From: Marinomonas sp. KMM3893
GTDB lineage: Bacteria; Pseudomonadota; Gammaproteobacteria; Pseudomonadales; Marinomonadaceae
Assembly: GCF_004352855.1 (NCBI RefSeq)
Contig: NZ_SJSC01000001.1
Coordinates: 806,001-870,000 of the forward strand
Reading direction: 5' to 3'
DNA length: 64,000 nt
In this document: positions 45,834 to 54,852 of the stretch, piece by piece
Layout of the letters: each line of letters begins with the position of its first letter
How positions within the stretch are numbered: the first letter of the stretch is position 1
Made by a program: the position numbers and the translations under genes
Notes under the pieces: generated by a model
Database searches by the model: none
The model's input: the letters and a program-made list of their open reading frames with translations, nothing else
What the model was told of the DNA's origin: nothing

Positions 45834-47732
45834 ATGTACGTATCGCTTTCTTCATGGATACGGCAAATAGGCATCGGCGGACGCTTGTTTTTTGCGTTTG
45901 TGCTTATTTCGTCGATCACGCTTATTACCAGCGGACTGGCAACACACACTTATTTAGATTTGAGTCATCGCCTTACCGCGCTTAATCAACAGGACATTCC
46001 TGGCTTAGAGGCCGCTGCACGCCTCAACGATAAAAGCCGCTTGATCGTTGCCACCGCACCATTATTGGTAACCGCTGACGCCAATACCGCTCGTAAAAAT
46101 GCCATGCAAGCGCTGCGTAGCGCCATTACAGATATGGATGCGCTAATGCGCAATTTACCCGATTACAACCGCTACTTTGTCGAGCTCATGGCACAGATCC
46201 ACAACAGCCTTACCCTACTCAATCAAAGCGTAGAAAAACGTGAGACGGTGCGCGCGGCCATTACTGAGCAGAACCACTATATATTCCCTTTCTTCGACAA
46301 TTTAATTGTAAAACTGAACAATTTACCGCAATCAGCCAAATGGGCTCCGGTGATCCATCGCCTCTATTATCTGGCAGGATTAATGGAGAAGGTTAGCAAT
46401 GATGCGTCTTTTAATGAGTTGGATTACACTTTTTTACGACTCGAAGCCCTAGGCAGTGAAATACAAAGTCGTTTGCCTGAGTTGCCTTATTTAACGCCTC
46501 TTTTACGCCAAGACATCACGACCCTGATCGCCCTAAGTTCGCGTCAAGGAGACTTGTTTCAACTCAAAAATGAAGAGCTAGAACTGGGCTACCAACAGAG
46601 CTATTTTCTAGAAAACAGTCAAAACCACATTCAGCAACTAGCGGCGCAAATAAACCAATACACCAATAGCACCAACACCAGCATTCGAGACTCTCTGAAT
46701 AATGCCATGCAACTGATGAAGAGCAGCATTCGCAACGTCTTACTGCTGTCTCTTGTTAGTCTGGCGGTTGCCTGTGCGATCTCATGGTTTTATGTCAGAA
46801 AAAATGTTCTACAACGCATCTCTGAATTGCAAAAAAACATGCGGGCCATCGCCAGTTCGCAACTGGAAACCGAGGTTCGTATTGTCGGCCATGATGAGAT
46901 TTCAAGCATGGCTCGTGATCTAAAATTCTTCCAAGACACGGCCATTGAAGTTGAACGAACCAACCACCAGCTGGCCGCTGAAATTGAAGAGCGCATCGCC
47001 GCCGAAAGTCAGCTAAAAACAACGCAATCAGAGCTGGTACAAGCCGGAAAACTCGCCGCACTAGGGCAACTGAGCGTGGGCATTACCCATGAAATAAACC
47101 AGCCTCTTACCGCCATGGCGAGCCATATACACAGCGCCGGTAGACACTTAGAAAAAGGTCATTACGACAAGGTACACGCAAGCTTGTTGAAGATTAATCA
47201 TCTGTTGAAAAAGACCGCTGGCATCACTCGACACCTCAAAGCCTTTGCCCGCGAAGCAGGCACAGAATGCAGCGCCGTCGACCTAGACCAAGTCATTAGA
47301 GAGGCGATTGAACTAATGTCTGCACCTATGCACGACATTGGCTGCAAATGCCTCTACTCACAAGACATAACATCGCAAACGCCTCTGTTAGTACTGGCAG
47401 AACCAATCCGTTTAGAGCAAGTGCTGGTCAACTTATTAAGCAACGCGGTAGACGCCTTATCAGACGCTCAAATAAAGCGCATCAGTATTCAAATAGAAGA
47501 ACAAGCGGAGCGGGTATTGATTCATGTTAGTGACACAGGTTGCGGGATTGAGAGCAAGAGTCTCAAAGACATCTTTGACCCCTTTTACACCCAAAAAGAA
47601 GTCGGCGAAGGGTTGGGGCTTGGGCTGTCGATTAGCTACAACATTATCCAAGATTTTGGCGGGAAAATTCGCGTCCAATCGACCGTAGGTCAAGGCAGTT
47701 GCTTCACGCTAGAGCTACAGAAGCAGAGTTAA
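45834..47732 (+). CDS. Membrane sensor histidine kinase
   Basis: 632 aa. One membrane helix near residues 15-38, a periplasmic helical sensor of about 260 residues, a second helix near 302-322, then HAMP and a short coiled coil (LAAEIEERIAAESQL). The phosphoacceptor is H419 in GITHEINQPLTAMA. ATP-binding boxes follow: NLLSNAVDAL (N), DTGCGI (G1) and GEGLGLGLSI (G2). Layout and H-box match kinases that partner sigma-54 activators of the DctB/AauS group. The response-regulator gene overlaps downstream. The ligand is not predictable from sequence alone. Confidence 0.9.
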   Translation: MYVSLSSWIRQIGIGGRLFFAFVLISSITLITSGLATHTYLDLSHRLTALNQQDIPGLEAAARLNDKSRLIVATAPLLVTADANTARKNAMQALRSAITDMDALMRNLPDYNRYFVELMAQIHNSLTLLNQSVEKRETVRAAITEQNHYIFPFFDNLIVKLNNLPQSAKWAPVIHRLYYLAGLMEKVSNDASFNELDYTFLRLEALGSEIQSRLPELPYLTPLLRQDITTLIALSSRQGDLFQLKNEELELGYQQSYFLENSQNHIQQLAAQINQYTNSTNTSIRDSLNNAMQLMKSSIRNVLLLSLVSLAVACAISWFYVRKNVLQRISELQKNMRAIASSQLETEVRIVGHDEISSMARDLKFFQDTAIEVERTNHQLAAEIEERIAAESQLKTTQSELVQAGKLAALGQLSVGITHEINQPLTAMASHIHSAGRHLEKGHYDKVHASLLKINHLLKKTAGITRHLKAFAREAGTECSAVDLDQVIREAIELMSAPMHDIGCKCLYSQDITSQTPLLVLAEPIRLEQVLVNLLSNAVDALSDAQIKRISIQIEEQAERVLIHVSDTGCGIESKSLKDIFDPFYTQKEVGEGLGLGLSISYNIIQDFGGKIRVQSTVGQGSCFTLELQKQS

Positions 47733-47746
47733 AAAACAGCATTAAA

Positions 47747-47766
47747 ACACACAATAATAACAAACA
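47747..47766 (+). repeat. A-rich leader repeat, copy 2
   Basis: Exact 20-nt copy of 45801-45820, placed 25 bases before the response-regulator start codon and 14 bases after the kinase stop. Confidence 0.6.
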
Positions 47767-47791
47767 TAGAATGGCAAAAACGGAGCCCGAA

Positions 47792-49159
47792 ATGCTAGAT
47801 GATATTCACATAATGATCGTAGATGACGACCATTACATACTCGAAGCGCTCACTGAAATGCTTGAGCTAGAAGACTTTCAAATACAGGTTTACAACCACC
47901 CTAGCCATGCGCTAAATGCACTTGAAAAGCACGCACCTGTGGTGGTGTTGAGTGATGTAAAAATGCCTAAGATGGGCGGTTTGAGCCTATTGGCGCAAAT
48001 ACATCAACTCGATGAAGACATCCCTGTGATCTTGATGAGCGGCCACGGCGATGTGCCAATGGCAATTGAGGCGATGAAAGAAGGCGCTTACGATTTTTTA
48101 GAAAAGCCACTGGTGCCGGAAATATTGATCCAGCAACTCAGTCGGGCGGTGGAAAAACGCCGCCTTGTTTTAGAGAACCGTAAGTTGCGCCAAGGTTTAT
48201 TAAAGCATCAAGGATTGGAGGCTTATATCATCGGCGACTCCCCTTCTATGCAGACTATTCGTCAACAAATTCTGGCGCTGGCCCAAGCCAATGTCGACAC
48301 TATTATTTATGGCGATACCGGCTGCGGCAAAGACATTGTTGCTCGCGCCCTCCATGAATTTAGTGAGCGAAAACACCACAGATTTATTGCCATCAACTGC
48401 GGTGGAATGAGTGAAAGTCTGATCGAAAGCGAGCTATTTGGTCACGAAGCCGGCTCGTTTACTGGTGCCAGCAAACGCCACATCGGCAAGATAGAAGCCG
48501 CTGACGGCGGCACGCTGTTTTTAGATGAAATAGAAACCATGCCGATCTCGGTACAAATTAAACTGTTACGCGTACTCCAAGAGCGCGCCATTGAACGTGT
48601 TGGCAGCACCAAGACCATTCCAGTGGTACTGACCGTTATCGCCGCCAGCAAAGAAAATCTGGCGCAACTGGGCGACGAAGGCAAATTCCGTAAAGATTTA
48701 TTCTATCGCCTCAATGTCGCCAGTCTCACCATCCCCCCTCTTAAAGATCGCCCTGAAGATGTGTTGCCCCTGTTTCATCACTACGCATCGCAAGCGGCTG
48801 AGCGTTATACGAGAGACTTACCAGAGCTCAATGCCAACTTGCTCAATAAGCTCTTACAACACCAATGGCCTGGCAATGTGCGCGAATTGAAAAATGCCGC
48901 TGATCGTTTTGTGCTCGGCATCAGCGAAGCCTCGATCGACTCTATCAAAGCGGAAGAGGATGGCGTTGGTCGTTACGAAGAGCGCATGGAACAATTCGAA
49001 AAACAATTGCTCACCGATGGACTAAGAGCCACGCAAGGGCAACTTAACGACGCCGCAGAATTGTTGGATTTGTCCCGTAAAACCCTGTATCGAAAAATGA
49101 AAAAGTATCATCTCGATAAACAGAACTTCCGACGCGGCGAAGAAAATGGACAAGGCTGA
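47792..49159 (+). CDS. Sigma-54-dependent response regulator (DctD-like)
   Basis: 455 aa NtrC-family activator. REC domain with the acidic pair in MIVDDDHYILEAL and the phosphoacceptor aspartate in VLSDVKMPKMGG; AAA+ domain with Walker A GDTGCGKD, Walker B GGTLFLDEIET, and the sigma-54 contact loop as GSFTGA rather than the common GAFTGA; C-terminal Fis-type HTH (QLNDAAELLDLSRKTLYRKM). The frame is open to 47699, overlapping the kinase, but GGAG before 47792 and the family N-terminus MLDDIHIMIVDDD fix the start. It probably drives the phnDCEE operon from the sigma-54 promoter at 49258. Confidence 0.9.
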   Translation: MLDDIHIMIVDDDHYILEALTEMLELEDFQIQVYNHPSHALNALEKHAPVVVLSDVKMPKMGGLSLLAQIHQLDEDIPVILMSGHGDVPMAIEAMKEGAYDFLEKPLVPEILIQQLSRAVEKRRLVLENRKLRQGLLKHQGLEAYIIGDSPSMQTIRQQILALAQANVDTIIYGDTGCGKDIVARALHEFSERKHHRFIAINCGGMSESLIESELFGHEAGSFTGASKRHIGKIEAADGGTLFLDEIETMPISVQIKLLRVLQERAIERVGSTKTIPVVLTVIAASKENLAQLGDEGKFRKDLFYRLNVASLTIPPLKDRPEDVLPLFHHYASQAAERYTRDLPELNANLLNKLLQHQWPGNVRELKNAADRFVLGISEASIDSIKAEEDGVGRYEERMEQFEKQLLTDGLRATQGQLNDAAELLDLSRKTLYRKMKKYHLDKQNFRRGEENGQG

Positions 49160-49180
49160 CCCATTCCTTATTTTTACTAA

Positions 49181-49192
49181 GACAATAATGTC
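49181..49192. promoter_or_regulatory. Palindrome GACA-N4-TGTC (putative activator site)
   Basis: GACAATAATGTC, a 4-4-4 inverted repeat matching the core of the site at 45721-45734. It lies about 65 bp upstream of the sigma-54 promoter, a usual distance for an enhancer-bound activator. Confidence 0.45.
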
Positions 49193-49257
49193 CAAAAAAC
49201 GATTCAATAAATCAAAGAGTCAGCATAAGCCTTTGATTTTTAATTGTTTTTATTAAC

Positions 49258-49273
49258 TGGCATTAGCTTTGCT
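49258..49273 (+). promoter_or_regulatory. Sigma-54 (-24/-12) promoter of the phnDCEE operon
   Basis: TGGCATTAGCTTTGCT has GG and GC separated by exactly ten bases and matches most of the TGGCAC-N5-TTGCW consensus. It lies 103 bp before the substrate-binding-protein start and directly downstream of a sigma-54 activator gene, which makes the call strong. Confidence 0.78.
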
Positions 49274-49375
49274 CTATAGCAAGAAGCCATCACACAAGGT
49301 GTGGGCTCACGCATCCCCGACTACGGAACCTCCCGACCGGTGATAATAATAAAAATATGTGTTGAGGAAAGAAAC

Positions 49376-50416
49376 ATGTCTAAAAATATACTGACTGGAC
49401 TATTAGTCTCCGGCTCTTTGCTGTTTGCTGCTGCCACGACCCACGCCGCAGAATGCAGCAATCGCGGTGTACTGGATGAAAAATTCTGTGATGAGAATAT
49501 GGATCTGGTCGCTGATACGCCAAAAGACCCAAGCCAATGGCGCGACCCTAGCACGCTGGTCTTTACCTATACCCCAGTGGAAGACCCCGCCGTTTATAAA
49601 GACGCTTTTCATGAGTTCCAAGAATACCTAACGGAAAAAACAGGCAAAAAAGTCATCTACTACACAGTGCATTCTAATGCCGCTGAAGTAGAAGCCATGC
49701 GCTCTGGTCGCTTGCACATTGCTGGTTTTTCAACAGGCCCAACTGGCTACGCCGTCAACCTAGGTGGCTATGTACCGATTGCCGTCAAAGGCACAGCAGA
49801 GTCTTTCCAAGGCTATAACCTGATCATCATTACCAAAGCAAACAGCGACATCAAAACCGTTGCGGATCTAAAAGGCAAAGTCGTTGCTCATACATCGGCG
49901 TCGTCTAACTCTGGTAACCTAGCCCCTCGTGCTTTGTTTCCAAACCTCAACATCACACCTGATAAAGACTACCAAGTGAAATACTCAGGTAAACACGACC
50001 AATCCATTATGGGCGTATTATCTGGTGACTATGATGCCGCGCCTGTGGCGTCTGACGTTTACCATCGCATGATCGATGCGGGGCGTATTCAAGAAAAAGA
50101 CTTCCGTGTTATTTACACCAGCCCGCGTTTCCCAACGTCTGCCTTTGGTTACGCTCACGATCTAAACCCTGAGCTTGTCGAAAAAATCAAAGACGCGTTT
50201 TTCACCTTCCGCTTTTCAAAAGACATGCAAAGCACTTTTGGTGGCGCCGACCGATTCTTCCCAATCACCTACAAAGAAGATTGGAAAGTAATTCGTGACA
50301 TCGCCCACGCAACAGGAACCGCTTACACCAAAACGGGCCTACAAAAGCTGGCGGAAAAAGAAGCCGCAAAAGCCGCGAAAAAACGTGCTGCTGAATTAGC
50401 CAAAGAAAAAGGTTAA
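49376..50416 (+). CDS. phnD: PhnD-type phosphate/phosphonate-binding protein
   Basis: 346 aa periplasmic binding protein. Signal peptide about residues 1-24 (ending THAAE). The mature part has the family segments FTYTPVEDPAVYKDAFHEF, AAEVEAMRSGRLHIAGFSTG and DLKGKVVAHTSASSNSGNLAP; SSNSGN is the anion-binding helix start typical of phosphonate/phosphite binders. The last 25 residues are an unusual Ala/Lys-rich charged tail. The start at 49376 follows GAGGAAAG; the frame is open 25 codons upstream. First gene after a sigma-54 promoter. Ligand could be phosphonate, phosphite or phosphate. Confidence 0.87.
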   Translation: MSKNILTGLLVSGSLLFAAATTHAAECSNRGVLDEKFCDENMDLVADTPKDPSQWRDPSTLVFTYTPVEDPAVYKDAFHEFQEYLTEKTGKKVIYYTVHSNAAEVEAMRSGRLHIAGFSTGPTGYAVNLGGYVPIAVKGTAESFQGYNLIIITKANSDIKTVADLKGKVVAHTSASSNSGNLAPRALFPNLNITPDKDYQVKYSGKHDQSIMGVLSGDYDAAPVASDVYHRMIDAGRIQEKDFRVIYTSPRFPTSAFGYAHDLNPELVEKIKDAFFTFRFSKDMQSTFGGADRFFPITYKEDWKVIRDIAHATGTAYTKTGLQKLAEKEAAKAAKKRAAELAKEKG

Positions 50417-50424
50417 TCATTTTT

Positions 50425-50517
50425 ATGGACGTTCGCGTCCATAAAGCACTCTTTTACTACTTTTCATTATTTTTAAAGAATGGGCTATGCGATGACCTAG
50501 ATCGCGTCGCATAGCCC
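50425..50517 (+). repeat. Two hairpins between phnD and phnC
   Basis: TATGGACG/CGTCCATA forms a short stem at about 50424-50443, and GGGCTATGCGA (50482-50492) pairs perfectly with TCGCATAGCCC (50507-50517). Neither has a T run. Such hairpins after a binding-protein gene often stabilise its mRNA relative to the downstream genes. Confidence 0.6.
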
Positions 50518-50539
50518 TCTTCGCCCGTAGGAAATGATT

Positions 50540-51325
50540 ATGCATACAACAGCTGGTAGCGCAGAGCCTCACACTCTTCTTTCTATTCGAGGTTTACAAA
50601 AAGAATATGTGGCAGGAAATGCCATTTTAAAAGGCATTGATATAGACATTAAAGAACAAGGCATCATCGCCATCATAGGCCCTTCTGGCACAGGGAAAAG
50701 CACATTATTACGCTGCATTAATCGTTTGATTGACCCAACCAAAGGGCACATTCTGTTAGAGCAAGAAGACTTATCCCAAGCGCGCGGTAAACAACTTCGT
50801 ATGCTGCGTCGTAAAATCGGCATGGTGTTCCAAGAGTACAATCTGGTCGAACGCTTAACCGTGATCGAAAACGTGTTAACGGGCCGCTTAGGCTACATGT
50901 CAGCTTGGAACGCATGGCGCCGTAACTTCTCTCAAGAAGACATTAATACCGCTTTTGAACTATTAGAGGCTGTTGGCTTGGCCGAACACGCCAAAAAGCG
51001 CGCTGACAGTTTATCAGGTGGCCAGAGACAGCGCGTCGGCATCGCCCGAGCGGTTATGCAAAACCCACGCGTACTATTAGCCGATGAGCCTACGTCTTCG
51101 TTAGACCCGAAAACCGCCGTCGAAATTATGGAACTACTGGAGCGTTTTGCGCTTGAAAAAAACATGCCTGCCTTGGTGAACATTCACGATGTGAATTTGG
51201 CGCGCCGTTATGCCAAACGCATGATTGGCATGAGCAACGGCGTTGTGGTCTACGACGGTCCACCTGAAGGCATCACAGATGATCACCTAAAACAAATTTA
51301 TGGGGGTGAGTCATGGCTCGTATAA
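50540..51325 (+). CDS. phnC: PhnC-type ABC transporter ATPase
   Basis: 261 aa. Walker [10 protein letters not shown]-loop [14 protein letters not shown], signature [14 protein letters not shown], Walker [13 protein letters not shown] and the switch histidine in [10 protein letters not shown]. This energises uptake of the PhnD ligand. A start at 50540 is favoured by AGGA spacing; an ATG two codons earlier (50534) is possible. The 3' end overlaps phnE by 13 bp. Confidence 0.9.
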   Translation: MHTTAGSAEPHTLLSIRGLQKEYVAGNAILKGIDIDIKEQGIIAIIGPSGTGKSTLLRCINRLIDPTKGHILLEQEDLSQARGKQLRMLRRKIGMVFQEYNLVERLTVIENVLTGRLGYMSAWNAWRRNFSQEDINTAFELLEAVGLAEHAKKRADSLSGGQRQRVGIARAVMQNPRVLLADEPTSSLDPKTAVEIMELLERFALEKNMPALVNIHDVNLARRYAKRMIGMSNGVVVYDGPPEGITDDHLKQIYGGESWLV

Positions 51326-52107
51326 ATTCGCAAGGCAATCACGAAAACCCGTTTAAAGGCAATAACTTAGTCCGTCTTGGTTGGTTTTTAATTGCCGCCT
51401 ATCTGGTCTATTCCTTTAATGCGATGGGCTTAGAGTGGACACGGATCGTAGAAGGGTTAGGGCACGCCAATGCCTTATTGGATCGCATGTTTCCGCCTAA
51501 TTTTTCACGCTGGGAACTGCTTCTTAGCGGCTTAGCAGAAAGCCTTGAAATCGCCATTATTGCGAGCATTACAGGGATCATTCTGTCGCTGTTTTTTGGC
51601 CTCTTTTCGGCACGTAACTTGATGCCCAACTGGATCAGCATTCCCATGCGCGGCCTGATCGCCCTATGCCGTACTTTTCACCCTGTGATCATCGCAATCT
51701 TATTTGTGAAAAGTGTGGGATTCGGAGCGCTCGCAGGGATTCTCACACTGGTGGTGGCGTCCATCGGCTTTATTGCAAAACTGTTTGCCGAAGCCATTGA
51801 AGAAATTTCTTTGAAGCAAGTCGAGGCCGTGCGTGCGACAGGAGCAGGGTTCGCTAGCGTTATTTTATTTGCCGTTATGCCACAAGTATTTGCACGCTTT
51901 ATTGGTTTTGCGACCTATCAATTGGACTCCAATTTACGTAACTCAACCATGGTCGGCATTGTCGGTGCGGGCGGCTTAGGGGGCACTTTATTCTCCGCCT
52001 TCCAACGCTTTGATTATGACTTTGTGTCCGCCATTTTAATCACCATCATTGCCATCATTATGATCGGTGAGTTTTTGTCTAACATTGTGCGCCGAATTTT
52101 TAGCTAG
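51313..52107 (+). CDS. phnE: PhnE-type ABC transporter permease 1
   Basis: 264 aa with about six membrane helices. The EAA-type loop lies in [21 protein letters not shown], typical of phosphonate permeases, and [22 protein letters not shown] is the PhnE C-terminal signature (cited in part). It overlaps phnC by 13 bp, showing translational coupling. Forms a heterodimeric channel with the next gene product (inference from the paired genes). Confidence 0.9.
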   Translation: MARINSQGNHENPFKGNNLVRLGWFLIAAYLVYSFNAMGLEWTRIVEGLGHANALLDRMFPPNFSRWELLLSGLAESLEIAIIASITGIILSLFFGLFSARNLMPNWISIPMRGLIALCRTFHPVIIAILFVKSVGFGALAGILTLVVASIGFIAKLFAEAIEEISLKQVEAVRATGAGFASVILFAVMPQVFARFIGFATYQLDSNLRNSTMVGIVGAGGLGGTLFSAFQRFDYDFVSAILITIIAIIMIGEFLSNIVRRIFS

Positions 52108-52124
52108 GTGTGAAGGAGTCTATT

Positions 52125-52925
52125 ATGCAAACGACCATTAATCACCACTGGCAACGCTTCACGCTAAAGCAAAAACTAGCACGCTACAGTGTCTATCTTG
52201 TGTTAGTTGTTGCCTTGGTTCAATCCATGCAAACCGTCGAAGTGATTCCTGAATTCTTCTTTGATGCGCCTGAACAAATGGCGGATATGTTTGGCCGTAT
52301 GTGGCCAATGGAATGGAGCTATTACCCACTCTCCGTTCATGATGCGATCGTAGAAACGCTAAACATTGCCACCATAGGTACCTTGCTCACCTTGATCATC
52401 GCCATTCCTCTGGCGCTCATGAACGCCAGCAACATTACCCATTCTGCTTGGGGGCATTGGATCGCTCGCTTTTTCTTAGTGTCTTCGCGCTCCGTCAATT
52501 CTCTGGTTTGGGCTTTGCTGTTTGTTTCTATCTTTGGGCCTGGGGTAATCGCTGGGGTGCTCGCGATCGCCTTTCGCTCTGTTGGGTTTGTCGGTAAGTT
52601 GCTCGCAGAAGCACTGGAAGAAGTGGACATGGGCGCCGTTGAGGCGATTCGGGCAACCGGTGCGTCGCCAACCTCGATATTAATCAAAGGCTACTGGCCT
52701 CAAGTCTTACCTGCCTTTTTCAGCATCATTTTGTTCCGTTGGGACATTAATGTCCGCGAGTCAGCAGTGCTGGGCTTGGTGGGCGCTGGCGGCATTGGGG
52801 TTGTCTTAAATGACTCGATGAACCTGTTCCAATGGCAGCGAGTGTCTGTGGCGCTACTGGCCATTTTTGTGGTGGTTATTCTAGCGGAAATTCTCGTGGT
52901 GAATATTCGTAAGAAATTGATCTAG
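52125..52925 (+). CDS. phnE: PhnE-type ABC transporter permease 2
   Basis: 266 aa, paralogous to the preceding permease. The EAA-type loop is EEVDMGAVEAIRATGASPTSIL and the C-terminal signature FRWDINVRESAVLGLVGAGG, a strongly conserved PhnE segment. About six membrane helices. AAGGAG before the ATG at 52125 decides the start; a GTG five codons upstream was rejected. It starts 17 bp after the first permease stop and closes the operon; a hairpin follows at 52955-52993. Confidence 0.9.
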   Translation: MQTTINHHWQRFTLKQKLARYSVYLVLVVALVQSMQTVEVIPEFFFDAPEQMADMFGRMWPMEWSYYPLSVHDAIVETLNIATIGTLLTLIIAIPLALMNASNITHSAWGHWIARFFLVSSRSVNSLVWALLFVSIFGPGVIAGVLAIAFRSVGFVGKLLAEALEEVDMGAVEAIRATGASPTSILIKGYWPQVLPAFFSIILFRWDINVRESAVLGLVGAGGIGVVLNDSMNLFQWQRVSVALLAIFVVVILAEILVVNIRKKLI

Positions 52926-52954
52926 AAGGTTTTTAAATAATCACATTAAAATCA

Positions 52955-52993
52955 GTCAGGCCAACATAGGCATTTCCCCCTTGTTGGCCTGAC
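52955..52993. terminator. Hairpin between phnE and the lactate permease gene
   Basis: GTCAGGCCAACA pairs perfectly with TGTTGGCCTGAC (12 bp) in the gap between convergent genes. The minus-strand side is followed by ATTTTAAT, so it probably serves the lactate permease gene and perhaps both. Confidence 0.68.
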
Positions 52994-52995
52994 GA

Positions 52996-54594
52996 TTAAA
53001 TCCCGCCACTGGCGAGAACAATGCCTACCAACGCGGCGATCACTGCGTAAGCCATCATTGGAATAATGGTCTTTTTAATGATAAAACCTTCTTTGTTACT
53101 AATGCCAAGAATAGTAGAAACGGCAATAATATTATTAATACAAACCATGTTTCCCATGGCCGCACCAGCGGATTGCAGTGCCAATATTAAGGTTGTCGAT
53201 AAGCCCACTTGCTCGGCGATGCTTTGTTGAATGCCGCCAAAGGTCAGATTAGACACGGTAGCAGAGCCTGAGAAGAAGCTGCCTAACGCCCCCAGCAAAG
53301 CCGCGAACAACGACCAGCTGCTCCCTGTTGCGTTTGCAAAAGCATTAGCAATCAAGAAGATAGGTGAATTTTCACCGCCCAACATCATAAGATTCACCAT
53401 CACTAGAGCGCCCGCCAAAGAGACAAATGGAAGTCGCACCCTGCGACCGGTCTCAGAAAAGGCCTCTTTGACTTGTCGACCGGTCATCTTTAGCAAGGGA
53501 ATCGACACCAAAACCACCAGCATAAACGGAATCAATGCGGGCACATAAAGCGTCTTATACGACCAGCTTACCGAAGTCGATAAGATGTTTTCAAATGAAA
53601 TGACCAAGGATTGACTGACCCCTAGATGGCTGGCGCCAACATCCATGCCTAGCCAAGCTTGGGGATTCGTTAGCAACCCTTTGATGCCCAGCTGACTGAT
53701 GCGTGTAACGATCAAGATCACAATCAACAACACCAGTGGCAACACCGCCGTGAATACCTCACGAAAAGGCACCCGCACACCTTTTGGCAAATCGTGCTCC
53801 GCAGCGTTTAACCCTATATCTGCTTTGGCAAACACAATGCTCAGCATCAAACCAATAGCACCCCCAATCAACGAAGGAAACTCATAGTTCCAATTAGCCA
53901 AGACATAATAGGGCAAGGTACAAGACAAGATACTCAATAAAATAAAGACGATATTGCGACGAATAAGATGCCAATTAACTACAAACTTCAGGGCCAGAAT
54001 AGGCACCACTAAAGCGGCAAACAAATTGATTAAAGCGGTCTGGCTAGACACGCTTAATAATTGCTCAGGACTCAGATTTAAGGCCTCAAGACCAAACCAA
54101 ATAGGCGTCCCCACTGCTCCAAAAGACACAGGCACCGAGTTCATAATCAAAGCAAAAATGGCCACATTTAACGGCGCAAACCCCAAACCAACCAACATGG
54201 GAGCGGCAATCGCCGCTGGCGTGCCAAAGCCCGACGCCCCTTCCAGCATAAACGCAAAAGCCCAACCAATAATCATCAACTGCGCAACCGCGTTCGTGCT
54301 GATCGAATCCAGCCAACGCCCAATCACCTTTTCGGCACCCGATATGGCCAACACTCGGTTTAACAAGATGGCCCCTGCAATAATAGAAATCGGCGTGAGC
54401 ACAGACAGCACACCAGAAATCACATTGGCGCCCATTACACGCCCTGCGGATTGAAAATAGAAAAGTTGGATCAAACCCACCAATAAGGCGGTTATAGGCA
54501 GAGCGATATGGGATGGCAGGGCACGCTTCTTGGTCATCATCCAGATTAGAAGGACAATGGGAAAAGCCGATATTAGGGTACGCTCGAGTTCCAT
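52996..54594 (-). CDS. L-lactate permease family transporter
   Basis: 532 aa with about 13 membrane helices. EGASGFGTPAAIAAPMLVGLGF, MNSVPVSFGAVGTPIWFGL (each cited in part) and NNIIAVSTILGI are diagnostic of the LctP/GlcA family, which imports lactate and glycolate with protons. Length is close to LldP (about 550 aa). No lactate dehydrogenase gene lies beside it, so the substrate remains lactate/glycolate-like by family. A 28-bp inverted repeat lies about 170 bp upstream (54765-54792). The ribosome site is weak. Confidence 0.9.
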   Translation of the reverse strand: MELERTLISAFPIVLLIWMMTKKRALPSHIALPITALLVGLIQLFYFQSAGRVMGANVISGVLSVLTPISIIAGAILLNRVLAISGAEKVIGRWLDSISTNAVAQLMIIGWAFAFMLEGASGFGTPAAIAAPMLVGLGFAPLNVAIFALIMNSVPVSFGAVGTPIWFGLEALNLSPEQLLSVSSQTALINLFAALVVPILALKFVVNWHLIRRNIVFILLSILSCTLPYYVLANWNYEFPSLIGGAIGLMLSIVFAKADIGLNAAEHDLPKGVRVPFREVFTAVLPLVLLIVILIVTRISQLGIKGLLTNPQAWLGMDVGASHLGVSQSLVISFENILSTSVSWSYKTLYVPALIPFMLVVLVSIPLLKMTGRQVKEAFSETGRRVRLPFVSLAGALVMVNLMMLGGENSPIFLIANAFANATGSSWSLFAALLGALGSFFSGSATVSNLTFGGIQQSIAEQVGLSTTLILALQSAGAAMGNMVCINNIIAVSTILGISNKEGFIIKKTIIPMMAYAVIAALVGIVLASGGI

Positions 54595-54764
54595 GCTGAC
54601 GTTCTCGTTGTGTTTTATTCAATCGTATTCAGAGGAGCATTCATTAACTCTATACCAGAAAGGGATAACTCGATGAATCAATTGCTATTTTTATAGGAAA
54701 TGACAGCCTACTACATCAAAGAAGAGTCGCCTGTGACTTTTGTCATCTTTATAGCAGTTATCAC

Positions 54765-54792
54765 GGTCGATCATCAGCGCAAATGATCGACC
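54765..54792. promoter_or_regulatory. 28-bp inverted repeat upstream of the lactate permease gene
   Basis: GGTCGATCAT and ATGATCGACC are perfect 10-bp arms around eight bases. GntR-type lactate regulators bind sites with GGT/ACC ends, so an operator is possible, but the distance from the gene (about 170 bp) is long. A hairpin role is equally possible. Confidence 0.4.
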
Positions 54793-54852
54793 AAAAGCCA
54801 AACAACACGGAGCGTTAAAATAGGCCGAAGAAATAAGACGAAACGCTTATCA

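Noticed and set aside
52742..52755. Palindrome GGACATTAATGTCC matching the GACA-N4-TGTC sites
   Set aside because: It lies inside phnE and encodes the conserved WDINVR residues of the permease, so protein constraint explains it; a regulatory role this far from a promoter is unlikely.
53954..54454. 166-codon plus-strand open frame
   Set aside because: Antisense shadow of the lactate permease gene, whose motifs on the minus strand are unmistakable.
54086..54622. 178-codon minus-strand open frame
   Set aside because: Another frame of the lactate permease region with low-complexity composition; no family match.
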